DNA from: Argyresthia goedartella
Taxonomy: Eukaryota; Arthropoda; Insecta; Lepidoptera; Argyresthiidae
DNA: 64,000 bases
Assembly: GCA_949825045.1 (NCBI GenBank)
Contig: OX463822.1
Span: forward strand, 33,544,703 to 33,608,702
Direction of reading: 5' to 3'
Positions 11,220 to 22,400 of this stretch are shown piece by piece (within the stretch, counting starts at the first letter, position 1; each line of letters opens with the position of its first letter). The position numbers and the translations under genes are program-made. The notes under the pieces were generated by a model. That model saw nothing but the letters and a program-made list of their open reading frames with translations, was not told where the DNA came from and did no database searches.

Positions 11220-12725
11220 TACTATTAATATATAATCAAAAAACTGGGCAAGTGGATTTATATTGTCTTGATACCTGGCCCAGCTTAAAAACCATATGGT
11301 AGTCATTATATGAGCACAGCGACTCACTGTCCTTCGGCCCACCAAGCACTTTCAATAGTATTCTTTGATGGCTTGCCTTCCTTGTCCATTATTTTGAATT
11401 TTCCCTCTTAACATTGTACTGTTGGGGGCAGCAGGAATGTCTTCCAGCAGGTTGCTGCCTCAATCGGAAATAGCCCTCCACACTTCAATGGTGTAGGCAG
11501 CGTTAGGCTTTATATATTCGCCATAGGAGCATGCTTGTTTGATTTGGTATGTACCACAGGCCAACAATATTAAATCACTAAGCTCGAGCCTAGGAAAGTG
11601 AATTTCTGTAGCATTGGCATTAATGCTAACAAATTGTTCCTGCCTCCTGTTCGTATTATTGTCTAACTCACTGAGATAATTATTCATAAACATTCTCTCA
11701 ATTATATTTGAAAGTATTTCTCTGGCATCAGGTCTATCAGGCCCATGTATGTGCAGTGGCACTGGTGGTTGTAAAGCCGTATGGTCACTTCGCTGCCAGC
11801 AAGGATGGCTGATTTGATCTGACCCTCGCAACTGAAAAGAACAACAATTCTTTAGCATTTCTTAAAAGGATGAATAATCACAGGGATTTTGGTATACAGA
11901 GGCATGCCCACTCATTTCAAACTATTTGATTGTAAGAACCTATATGAAATACCTGTATATATATATTTATATTTATTTTAAACAAATATTGGTGACATTT
12001 GATTTAAAAAATACAAGTCTCCGCATCTATTGTACATGATTTATACAGTGTCTCATAGCTGTGTCATTCTAGTGCGAGAGACATTGTATAAATGGAGTAG
12101 GCTTGCGCTGCACCTGTACATCCTAACAGCTTACCTACCGCCAGGGCTACCAATTGATTAATAAAATAAAAGAATAGCTACTACCTACTCACATAAAAGT
12201 AATAAATAACTACTAATCATCGATTTCAAGTCTGTGCTACTAATACTTACTTGTCCAGGCATAATCTGTTCAATTATTATGTTGATTCGGGACTCCCTTT
12301 CTGTGCCTGCATGCAGCATTTACATGCTGCATAAATACATAGGTACATCTTACGATCTCATTTGTAACAATGAGGATACACAGCTCACACAGAGATTTCT
12401 CCGGTCAGAGTGTCGATAAGGGGGTGGAAATCTAAGTTTTCTTTTCCTTGACGCCCCCTTATCTACACTCCAACCCATATTTAATCTATGTATTGACGCA
12501 ATGGCATTTTTGAACACATTGGTAGATCATGAATTAATATTTTAAGAGACTTACGATTTGAGGAGCGACCCACTGTCGTATATCAGAAAACACCTCCGTA
12601 AGATGAAGGTTATGTATCTTTCTCCGAGTGAGATAATTCCCATAGTTATCACATCTTGTTTCTGCAGCATCAATAACGGGCTGATGTGAAGCCGCTTTTT
12701 CCGTGTCAGTGCGCAGGTTATCGTG
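11220..12725 (-). pseudogene. Decayed multi-exon SWIM zinc-finger gene
   Basis: Three minus-strand exon-like blocks lie in order. Block 1, 12555-12725, has acceptor TCTCTAG, 57 open codons (includes LTRRKIHNLHLTEVFSDIR) and donor GTAAGT. Block 2, 12251-12306, contains RESRINIIIEQIMPG and ends at GTAAGT. Block 3 starts at 11831 after TTTTCAG and is open to a TGA at 11459-11461. After that TGA the same frame continues with coherent protein, including a SWIM-type zinc finger whose first Cys is a second TGA (YY-stop-KC, then CAHIMTTIWFL). SWIM fingers (CxC...CxH) bind nucleic acid or protein and occur in transposon-derived arthropod proteins. The phase between blocks 1 and 2 does not match, so an exon is missing or the gene is broken. 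I judge it a degenerate transposon-derived gene. Confidence 0.6.
12040..12092. repeat. Hairpin with 14-bp arms
   Basis: TTATACAGTGTCTC pairs with GAGACATTGTATAA with one mismatch across a loop of about 24 bases. The dimensions resemble a small RNA precursor, but nothing else supports that. It lies within the decayed SWIM gene's intron. Confidence 0.4.
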
Positions 12726-13174
12726 CTAGAGACCACAAAGTGATTTATGTGTAATTGGTGATTTATTAAGTTTTTTACATGGCAATACCGACTTTAAAAT
12801 GTCGTCCGGTCGACCGATTAAAGACTGTGTTTCACATAAATTCCCTTTAAGTTTTAACTGTCGATTTACACAACTAGATAATCGAAAATATTCGTAATGG
12901 AAATATTTATAATCAGTGGTTATCTCGTATTACCTCGTACATTCTGTCCACGCTTAGCCGAAAATGGACAATATCCTGTGTCCTACTATTTTTATTTAAT
13001 TTAAATTAAAATCAGTAACTAAATGTTATAAATTTTTATTTAAAAACAAGGCCTGGACCCTTACCTACACTGGCATATAATATTTTAAACATACCTAGAG
13101 ATTTTACTACAAAACACTCACAATGGATCTATGCACAAAAAGAAGGAAAGAAGGAGCTCCGTGAGTGCGCCACA

Positions 13175-13477
13175 ATGTCCTCATCTAGCAGCCCACTCAA
13201 CATCAATTCCCTGGCGAGCGAGTTTCTCGAGTTCAAGGCGTTCACGTGGAACTGCCTAAACTTGCTGCGCAGCCAGGTTGACTTGTTGCTTGCTGGACAG
13301 GACAGGATGGAGACTGCATCACGTCGTAAGGTGCTCCTTCTCCATGGAGTCCCCGAAGATGAGAAGGAACCGGTAAATGATGTGGCTCAAAGGATACTAT
13401 CCGATCAAATAAAAGTGTCCCCTGAGTGCATCGCGAGTGCTTCTGTTGTACATCGTCTTGGACCCAAAAGGCCTTAG
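13175..13477 (+). pseudogene. LINE ORF1 N-terminal fragment
   Basis: A 100-codon frame whose second half (SRRKVLLLHGVPEDEKEP, then SASVVHRLG) matches the start of the nucleic-acid-binding ORF1 found in insect jockey/CR1-type LINEs. The frame stops abruptly after LGPKRP, and the rest of ORF1 and all of ORF2 are missing. The following 370 bp hold CGGACGG-type simple repeats and T-rich DNA that could be the 3' end of an internally deleted copy. Confidence 0.55.
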
Positions 13478-14032
13478 ATTAGATTATATGATTCACTTTT
13501 TTTTTTAGCTCACCAAGTCTTTTTTATTTGACAAGCATAGTGTGTGTGTTCTGTGCACTTGAAGTTATTTTTTTCATTTATTGTACGGACGGACAGACAG
13601 CCGGACGGAACGGACGGGCAACCGGACGGTGCGAACGGATCTTGTTTGTTCGTATTTCGATTCACTTTGCTGTTTCTTCATTTATTTTTGGTTTGTGCTG
13701 CCCACCCACGTCTCATCTATTATTTGTTATGTTGTAAAATGTATTTCCATATGTACTAAACTTATGTAAACCCAGGGTTTGGCTGGGCTCGGGCCTTTCT
13801 GTTTTTTTAGATTGTTGAATTTTTATTTTTGTGTTTTTAGTAGGTTTTATTGTATTTATTTTATTATATATTAATATATGATATTATAATTACTTATATG
13901 GATACCTTCATATTGAGTGATAGTTACTTCTCCTACTCCGAAAGTGAAGCTTCCGATAGCGTAGGAAGTAGATTGCCGTCCACGGACGACGTTTTGCCTA
14001 TTGCCCCTATGCGGAAGCTTGAAAAATGCGCC

Positions 14033-14245
14033 TCTTACTCCTACCATAGAGCAAGCAAGCTCCTACCGACTGGTGGCGTGGACACTCTTACTCCTACCAT
14101 AGAGCAACCATGCTCCTACCGACTGGTGGCGTGGAAACTCTTACTCCTACCATAGAGCAACCATGCTCCTACCGACTGGTGGCGTGGAAACTCTTACTCC
14201 TACCATAGAGCAACCATTCTCCTACCGACTGGTGGCGTGGAAATG
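14033..14245 (+). repeat. 53-bp tandem repeat, about 4 copies
   Basis: Units contain CTTACTCCTACCATAGAGCA and CTCCTACCGACTGGTGGCG and repeat every 53 bp. Each unit holds CTCCTACC twice, so it is itself an imperfect internal duplication. The + strand open frame across it is a by-product. Confidence 0.8.
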
Positions 14246-15131
14246 TATTTTTGGCCAAATGCATGTTCGAGTAGACTCGTAAGATTAAAATATTGATTTG
14301 AATTTCACAAAAAGAGGTTGGGACAAGAATTATAGCAAATTTTGTCTGCTTTATTTCATCGAAAGGCTTTTTGTTTTATAGTAAAATGAGACGGAAAGAA
14401 AATATTTCCAAAAAACAGTTTTTAGGCGCCATTTACCCATATTGCGACTAACTTTCTCACCCCTCGATGTCTAGAACTCACATTTTCGTAACTAGCCTAA
14501 ACATAATCAATACAAATTAAAATATTTTCTACACCAACTTATGAAGGGGAACAATAGCTGCTTACCGGGCTGTTACTTTAGCACCCCATCTAAATGTATT
14601 GATTTATGTAACGTATCTCCCACAGGTACCGCAGAGATAATGTCTGTTTCGTGAAATGGCAATATGATTATTTTATATAACATTTTCTGTTTAAGTTATA
14701 CTTATCAACTGATTCATATGTTTTTATGATTTTAGTCCAAACTTTCGAATGGGTTTATCTCCATAATTACTGATATTAGGAGGTCATTTTTTTTGACATC
14801 GATAGTTTATCAATTACCTACAGATTACCTGAGTATGGATAACTATAATACCGACCATAAGGTTCCTTTATCTTTGGAACGGCACATAACCACTATAGGT
14901 GCGAGGCCTTAGGCCGAGCCAGCTATACTAATGAACGAGGAATATTTGTAACTATGTCCGTGTTACAACAAAAAATGTTACACATTGTTTGACCTCAATA
15001 AGTCAACAAACGTCATATCCTATACATTTTTGTCACTAAACAAGTGTTGAACAGCGTTTATTTTTTTGTGGCAAGGCCCTATATTTGAGTTCTCGTAAAC
15101 GGCGCTAAAGTTTTTGATGAAATTTGCTATA

Positions 15132-15293
15132 TTGGGGTCTCATAAGTCTCATGAGTTGAGTAGGAAGGACAACATGCGTTGAGTAGGAGTTGGGGTCTCA
15201 TAAGTCTCATGAGAGTTGAGTAGGAAGGACAACATGCGTTTATATTGGGGTCTCATAAGTCTCATGAGTTGAGTAGGAAGGACAACATGCGTT
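15132..15293 (+). repeat. Short tandem repeat, 3 copies
   Basis: Three copies of a unit containing TTGGGGTCTCATAAGTCTCA and GTAGGAAGGACAACATGCG. Spacing varies from about 53 to 59 bp because of small insertions. It is non-coding. Confidence 0.8.
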
Positions 15294-15964
15294 TTTTCGA
15301 ATTTGCATGCATGTTTCCGCACAATGTGATCGGTAATTTCACTATGATAATGAAAATGGGGCAGAAATTCCAATGACTTACAAATACATCATTATTCCCT
15401 TGAGGAAATCACACGGGAGTAATGTTCTATAACATCACGTGACAGTATTTAACGTCAGACGGAGAAGCCTTAACAAAAAGTTTCGTTTAAATGAGCTCGT
15501 ATCCAAATTCATCCACCTTCATCCACCTTGCAATTGTTTTGGTCACATTTATTTATTATTTATTTATTCATTCATTCATTACTAGCTGATGCCCGCAACT
15601 TCATCTGCGTGTTCCTAGGAAGTATCATTTACCGAGATAACGTTACCCTCCTTCTGTAAAAGTATCCTATAGGTTAATCTAGCTCATAAACTATCTCTGT
15701 GCTAAATTTCATTCAAAAACCTTGCCGTTTTAGCGTGATTAAAGCACAATCACACAAACATACAAACATCACTACTTTCACATTTATAATATGAGTTGGA
15801 TTTATATGGCATAGATATTCAATCATTCAGTCTACACATAGGTATAACGGTAACACTTCCTTTGATGAGTGATGTGATGTGCAGTCTGATGATCTGTTAT
15901 CGGCGCTATCAACTTCATCAACCCACCTCCGAGCAGGGCTCGGTCCCGATATATTAATCTTTAT

Positions 15965-16462
15965 CTACACACGTATCATAAACCCTCTTTACTGCGTTCA
16001 AAAACCGCACGTTACGATCAGCATTATGTTAAACTACTTGGTAAAAACTCGTTTCCTATCTGGAAAACTACACATAATGGTCATTATGTGTAGTTTTTCT
16101 ACATATAATGACATTCAAATTTCGAACGCCGACGCCCACCCGCGTGCCGTCCCTAGTTTGTCTGTGAAGTTGGTACTGACATTCAAATTTCGAACGCCGA
16201 CGCCCGTCTGCGTGAAGTTGGTACTAAAGAACAAGCTAACAATTGCAGAACCACAATGCCGGTCAAACATGCGGTTCCTGAACACATCAATGAGAGCTTA
16301 TGATATGTGTGTAGATAAACTGTTGTATGTAACTGTTCATAATTAGGCATTAAAACTCTCGAGTGATATTATTATGAAACCCGCCTTCGGCTCGATTCAT
16401 AAACCCACTCTCGAGTTTTAATGCCCTCCACTATGTAGCAGTCACATAAACTACTATTATAA
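15965..16462 (+). repeat. Hairpin-rich repeat, copy 1
   Basis: About 500 bp, repeated at 18173-18640 (same orientation) and 17698-18172 (reverse). It contains a perfect 16-bp-arm hairpin at 16069-16100 (AAACTACACATAATGG and its complement), two direct copies of CATTCAAATTTCGAACGCC, and a terminal hairpin (about 16346-16424) built on GGCATTAAAACTCTCGAGTG with its complement at the end. Open frames in it recur only because the repeat recurs. It is probably a non-autonomous element. Confidence 0.75.
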
Positions 16463-17084
16463 ATGGTATCGACACATATACATACATAAACATATACAAA
16501 TCTCGCTACAATTACGACCTTTTCGAAAAAATGTATTGCTAATAACGTAATGCGGCTAGCTATTTTTGACGTAGAGAGATTTTTCATACTAGAAAACTAA
16601 TCCATTGGTATAAAAATAAGAATACGAGAATTTTATAATAAGATCGTAGCAAGTATCAGACCTCCGCCTGCCTACCCTTCCTGTAAGAAGAAAGACGCTG
16701 AAAACCACACCCCCCAAAGTTAAGATTAGTCATATTCGAGTCCAACATCAATCCCGATACCTTTACGATCGTGATTGAAGAAATAGTAGCTCGTGTCAAA
16801 TAACTGTGCTTTGAAGTTGGTGAATATTGTTCAAAGGTATCGGGTCGGGTATTCGGGATCCATGTTCAACATAGACAATAAGTCTCTGCTCTTACTACAG
16901 ACATACGACACAGCGCACCAGTCAGCGGCTTGTCAAGTTTCTATGGAAACGAAATAGTCGGCGGCTCACTGCCGTTCACAGTGAGAAGAACACGTAAGAA
17001 GTATTTCCTGTTCCCGCCGAAATTACGCGCCTGCAATGCTATTTCAATTACTAGCGACACACTTGTCGAAACTACGTCACGTTT

Positions 17085-17335
17085 TTGGCGGTGCGGCTGT
17101 GGCTCTGCCTACAATGCGAGAGGTCCCGGGTTCGATCCCTGGCTGAAAATAAAGAAACAAAACCTCAGGTCTTGGATGTTTTTATGTGTGAATGTCGCTG
17201 TTTCTGGTTCGACGGATATCCTAGTGTGGGGACAGAAGCAATATACTGCCTGTATAAAAAAGTTTGACTAGAAGAAATCTCTCTTTAGAGTTAAGCTCGC
17301 CCCTGCTCTGTGCTCATAAATTGTTTTCAATTAAA
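17085..17335 (+). repeat. tRNA-derived SINE with LINE-like tail
   Basis: A tRNA-like head carries a B-box at about 17130 (GGGTTCGATCCC). The 3' end (AGAAGAAATCTCTCTTTAGAG, then TAAGCTCGCC) matches the 3' tail of the LINEs at 24250, 26600 (minus) and 60018 (minus). Sharing a tail with a LINE is how SINEs borrow a reverse transcriptase. It is not a functional tRNA gene: the arms do not fold into a cloverleaf. Confidence 0.65.
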
Positions 17336-17339
17336 AAAG

Positions 17340-17595
17340 ACGAACCGAATGGCCGAGTCGTCAGTGTCCCTGCCTACGAAGCCAAGTGTCCCGGGTTCGA
17401 GTCCCGGTGGGGGCAAATATTTGTTTGATGAGAACGGATGTTTGTACTCTAGTCATGGTTGTTTATCTATCTAAGTATAATATTTATCTATGTAAGTAAG
17501 TGTATCGTTGTCTAGTACCCAAGGTACAGGGAATCCTAGTTTGGGGCTAGATCGATGTGTGTAAATAGTGTCCAAGGTATTATTATTATTATATT
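17340..17595 (+). repeat. tRNA-derived SINE, full length
   Basis: The head starts GACGAACCGAATGGCCGAG with an excellent B-box GGGTTCGAGTCCC at 17393. The body includes TTGTCTAGTACCCAAGGTAC, and the copy ends in (ATT)n. Heads of the same family lie on the minus strand at 23513-23590 and 33085-33184, and a headless tail lies at 38957-39057. It is probably transcribed by RNA polymerase III when intact. Confidence 0.75.
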
Positions 17596-17697
17596 ATTTT
17601 GTAACTACCATTTTTATTTGGGTAGTATTTCATCGCACATCAAATATGTCCTATTTGTACACCAAACAAGTTCACCGAAAACACTTTTTATGATTTG

Positions 17698-18640
17698 TAG
17701 AAAAAGTAGTTTATGTGACTGATACATAATGGAGGGCATTAAAATTTGAGAGTGGGTTTATGAAATGAGCCGAAGGCGAGTTTCATAATAATATCACTTG
17801 AGGGTTTTAATGCCTAATAAATTAATTATATACAGCTACATACACTAGTTTATCTACATACATATCATAAGTTCTCTTTGATGTGTTCAGGAACCGCATG
17901 TTCGACCGGCATTGTGGCATTGATCATTGCTCTGCACTTGTTTAGCTTGTTCCGTAGTACCAACTTCACAGACAAACTAGGCGCGGCACGTAGGCGGGCA
18001 TCGGCGTTCGAAATTTGAGTGTCATAATATGTCGAAATATTGATACATTATGGTCATAATTTTTACCATAATGTTTACCAAGTAGTATATCATCATTATG
18101 CTGGTCGTAACGTGCGGTTTTTGGACGCAGTAAAGAGGTTTTATGATACGTGTGTAGATAAAATATTTTATCTACACACGTATCATAAACCCTCTTTACT
18201 GCGTTCAAAAACCGCACGTTACCATCAGCATTATGTTAAACTACTTGGTAAAAACTCGTTTCGTATCTGGAAAACTACACATAATGGTCATTATGTGTAG
18301 TTTTTCTACATATAATGACATTCAAATTTCGAACGCCGACGCCCACCCGCGTGCTGTCCCTAGTTTGTCTGTGAAGTTGGTACTGACATTCAAATTTCGA
18401 ACGCCGACGCCCGCCTGCGTGAAGTTGGTACTAAAGAACAAGCTAAACAATTGCAGAACCACAATGCCGGTCAAACATGCGGTTCCTGAACAGTCGATAA
18501 ACTAGTGTATGTAACTGTACATAATTAGGCATTAAAACTCTCGAGTGATATTATTATGAAACTCGCCTTCGGCTCGTTTCATAAACCCACTTTCGAGTTT
18601 TAATGCCCTCCATTATGCAGCAGTCACATAAACTACTATT
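17698..18640. repeat. 943-bp palindrome (two inverted copies)
   Basis: The ~470-bp repeat also present at 15965-16462 occurs here head to head: reverse at 17698-18172, forward at 18173-18640. The centre, around 18172, is a self-complementary run of about 36 bases including TAAAATATTTTA, so there is almost no spacer. The outer ends match too (AGTAGTTTATGTGACTG at 17707 and its complement near 18620). Identity between arms is high near the centre and lower outwards. It would fold into a cruciform or a very long double-stranded RNA. Confidence 0.85.
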
Positions 18641-18654
18641 ATGTGTACTCAACC

Positions 18655-18722
18655 TAACACTAAGGGTAAAGGGGGCTTTGCTTCGCTCACCCACCCCCTT
18701 TACCCTCCACCTACCCTAACCA
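18655..18722 (-). repeat. Foldback-core fragment
   Basis: The reverse complement contains GCGAAGCAAAGCCCCCTTTA and GTGTTAGGTTGAG, matching the core of the foldback element at 53487-53992. It directly abuts the palindrome. Confidence 0.5.
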
Positions 18723-19039
18723 CTCACTTTGTCCTGATATTTGAGGTTCATCAATATTTTTGATTTACAATTAAATATTTCCCTTATTATTTCTGTGTAA
18801 TTAATAATGTAGATATGAATATACTATTCTTTAATTTTTTTCGCGTAATTGTCGCGTGTATATTGTGTCTACGTCGTAATGTAAAATCAGTTTCCATGCA
18901 TATTTGTAAATATTTCTCTGATGGTAGAGTATTGAATTGTTGTCTTAACTCGGGCACATTTGTGCCTCTGCCATCCCGGATAGGAAAAGGCGAGACGCTA
19001 TGTATGTTTTGAATATTTTATCCAACAAAAGTCAACACC

Positions 19040-19092
19040 TGTTTCTGGTTTCCACGACACAGGCTACCCTAGTGTGAGGTCACCACTCACCA
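19040..19092 (+). repeat. SINE tail fragment
   Basis: GTTTCTGGTTTCCACGACAC with CCCTAGTGTGAGG matches the body of the SINE at 17085 (GTTTCTGGTTCGACGGATA). The head is absent. Confidence 0.5.
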
Positions 19093-19100
19093 GCAATACA

Positions 19101-19357
19101 CAGGGTGACATATAATTAGCTGGCCATATTTTAGGGAATGGTAATGGAACCCATAATTATGAACAACTTTTCTCAAGAAACATATGGTTGCTAACAAAAA
19201 AAATATTTGGGTCACCCATAGTAACTTGTAATCAGCTGATCGGGTCAATTTACTGAGGGACGATTTTTTTTCTCATTTGCGACCATATATTTCTCGGAGA
19301 AAGTTGTTCATGCTATTCATGTACCAAAATATGGTCAGCTATTTAAATGTCACCCTG
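19101..19357. mobile_element. 257-bp foldback MITE beside a splice acceptor
   Basis: CAGGGTGACATATAATTAGC at 19101 is matched by an inverted copy ending CACCCTG at 19357. Arms are about 32 bp (GGCCATATTTT/AAAATATGGTC continue the stem). It is non-coding. Its right end is only 23 bp from the acceptor of the GRAMD1 exon at 19381, so it may supply the branch site of that intron. The target duplication is unclear. Confidence 0.7.
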
Positions 19358-19380
19358 TTATACATGTTTGTTTGTTTCAG

Positions 19381-19480
19381 TGACGAACGGCGATGCGGAG
19401 TACCGCGAGGAGGAAGGCGGCGACATTCTGCCGACAGACATGTCCGACTCCAGCGACAGCGAGCCGGACAAGCACCACCC
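19381..19480 (+). CDS. GRAMD1: GRAMD1 exon a: acidic linker
   Basis: Acceptor TTTGTTTCAG and donor GTGAGG. It enters with two bases of a split codon and leaves with two. It encodes an acidic, Ser-rich segment (EYREEEGGDILPTDMSDSSD) that in GRAMD1 proteins lies between the GRAM and VASt domains. The first exon of the gene that I can identify in the window. Confidence 0.85.
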
Positions 19481-22400
19481 GTGAGGCTTCTCTTCTTACT
19501 CTCTTACTCCTGCTTCTCAGGCAGTTGAAGCGCCCCACTGGCCCACGTGGGCGGGGTATTGTGCATTAAACCTACGCGACAAACTTCAAACTTCAATTTT
19601 TTATTCAAAATAGATTCTTACGTATAGTTCGAGAAATATAATCTGGTAACTTCGTATCTACTTTGCGATCTTTTGTTCGGCGTAAACACTTACCGGTCAA
19701 TGAGAAGTCGAGTACCCATATCTATTGTTCATAACCGCACTAATTCTCACTTGGGAGCCGGAGTGACTAAAGTGCATTTTTTTACACGCGATTATGCTAC
19801 TTATTGTCAACGACGCATAGCCTTGAATAGTGAGAACAAACGCCACTCGGGTGCAGAAATGGCTACTACTCATGGATTGAAAAATATTGATTGTTTTTGT
19901 TTTTTCTTCTTCACTTAGTAATCTAAATAAAATAATTTTGATTTTGGGGGTCTAAGTATTATAAAACATTTAAGTTTTTTTTGTGATATTATGTGGGTAG
20001 TTTAGCATCTATCGCGTCAATTTTGATTAGTAATGCGACTCAGGCGATGCGATTAGTAACGTGTGCTGAGGTGATTGATGTAAATTGAAAAAATGTTTCG
20101 TCCGTGGGAAACTGTTTCTAACATAGTGGAAAATATGCAACAGCCTTTGTCTAATCAATTTTTCTTTTTCAAGCAAAATTGTGATACGAAATATCAAGAC
20201 TTTTCGGTCCGCTGTTGTTTGAAGAACTAGCTTTTTTAAAAAGATCGCAAAGTAGATAAGAAGTTACCAGCTTTATACACTTTTTGAATGACATTTGAAT
20301 CTATATAATGCAAGAAAAACTACTATAGCTTCGGAAAGTGTTATGGCAGCGGAGAAGAAGCGGCGCAAGAAACTTGTTCACTGCAACACGTGAGGCTAAA
20401 CAGGTTCAAGTACAGGCTATCCGGATATACTATACATTGCCTCTGGGTAGTTGATTCTATCTACTAGACTAGAGAGAGTTCGTTCGTCCGTCCTGTCCGA
20501 CTCCAGCGTCAGCGAGCGGAGCGAACACCACGCGCGACCAACACATATGTATACGAGAAACATTCCTTTACATTACAGATACATTGGTACAATAAGATTA
20601 TTATTTTTTAAGGCCCAGTTCAGTAACAGCCATGTTGAGGTGAGGGGCGCCGCATTCGCCCGTCGTCTTCTGGCGGGGTAGCGGAACCGGCGGGGTAGCG
20701 GGCGGCGCGGAATACCATCGGGCCGCTCGGATACTTTACAAATTAGGTGTTTTTTCGAATTTACTGAAAAACGGAAATAAGCTAATTGATAAAATTTAAG
20801 GATTAATACGGGGCTCTAAAAGAGGAAAATTTAGGTATAAAAATTATGAGAAAAATCAGTAATTTTATAATAAAATTATTGAATCTCCTTTTAAATATAG
20901 ACAATGTTCAGGATTTTTTACGATTGAGCCAAATTAATCCAATCGCGTAACAACATAGTATTTAAACTAGATTATCTCTTTGTGAATAACATATAATTTT
21001 TTGAGATCTATGAATTAATTGTATTTTTTTATTTTTTTTTGCCAAAGCTCTTCAGTGGTTTTGTGTGATCTTGGGCCTTAACCGCTCGACACTTCTCGGC
21101 TTTTATCGGCACGGCTTAAATTATAGTAGAAAAAAAGTAATGTACCGAAGTTACATTTTGTAGAGTAGACCTACATATAAATTACATAAGATTATCAATG
21201 GCATAATCATTTTCACTGTCTGAATTAGACATATTGATTATAAGGCTGTCATCGACACAACCTTTAATGACAAAAGCGGGAAGGGCGTCTGGGCCTGGTG
21301 ACGTCACCGGTTTTAGCTTCTTTATATCGCAACGTATTTCAGCTGCGCTTAGGTAGGCGACATCTATCCTACGAGACCCCGAGCTGGTATTCCTTCACTC
21401 CTTTTGTGACCGTTGACTCCAACATACGACTCTGTCTCAAATTTAATTTCGATTCGCAGTCGCCTAAATTAGCCTTATTTAGCTATATTATAAGCTAGCA
21501 CAATGTAGGTTGAGGTCAGCGAGAATTGAAAATCTTTTACTAGGTATCGCACACAAATTTTCCTCATTGTCGAACTTGCGTCACTCGAGTCCGGTCACAC
21601 GTATGCGTTATGTTGGTTCACTGCAAACCGAGCCCACAGGTCCTCGCCGTCGCTGGTCTCCAGATGAGGCTGGCGCTCGAGCTGCACTGGCGCGCGCTGC
21701 AGCAGCATCACACCGCCTCCCGGCGCCTTTGCACGACCTCCTTCGCGATCCTTCCTCATTATTTATTATTGACCAGTTTCCCAGATATTACATACTTCAA
21801 CGTCGGTTATCGATCCAATTAAGTTAGTTTCCATTATAACAATTACTGTTGTGCGAATGTTGGTACCTCTCTCTAAGGGTGACTAAGTTGGCCGATGAAC
21901 ATGGACTTCGTTTCCAGCCTGGGGATCTGGGGTTGCTTTGTTATCGAACCTTCTGCTAAGTTTCCAGCCTGGGGATCTGGGGATCTGGGGTTGCTTTGTT
22001 ATCGAACCTTCTGCTGAGTTTCCAGCCTGGGGATCTGGGGTTGCTTTGTTATCGAACCTTCTGCTGAGTTTCCAGCCTGGGGATCTGGGGTTGCTTTGTT
22101 ATCGAACCTTCTGCTGAGTTTCCAGCCTGGGGATCTGGGGTTGCTTTGTTATCGAACCTTCTGCTGAGTTTCCAGCCTGGGGATCTGGGGTTGCTTTGTT
22201 ATCGAACCTTCTGCTAAGTTTCCAGCCTGGGGATCTGGGGTTGCTTTGTTATCGAACCTTCTGCTGAGTTTCCAGCCTGGGGATCTGGGGTTGCTTTGTT
22301 ATCGAACCTTCTGCTGAGTTTCCAGCCTGGGGATCTGGGGTTGCTTTGTTATCGAACCTTCTGCTGAGTTTCCAGCCTGGGGATCTGGGGTTGCTTTGTT

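Noticed and set aside
11350..11461. Selenocysteine reading of the two TGA codons
   Set aside because: I could not see a SECIS-like structure, and the gene shows other damage (phase mismatch between exon blocks), so mutation is more likely.
15879..18505. Similar + strand frames (for example 15879-16346 and 18233-18505) as a small gene family
   Set aside because: They recur because the hairpin-rich repeat recurs; no start context, domain or codon pattern supports translation.
21600..21827. Extra GRAMD1 exon in the GC-rich part of the intron
   Set aside because: No frame fits the phase between exons a and b, which already join perfectly, and no known domain is present.
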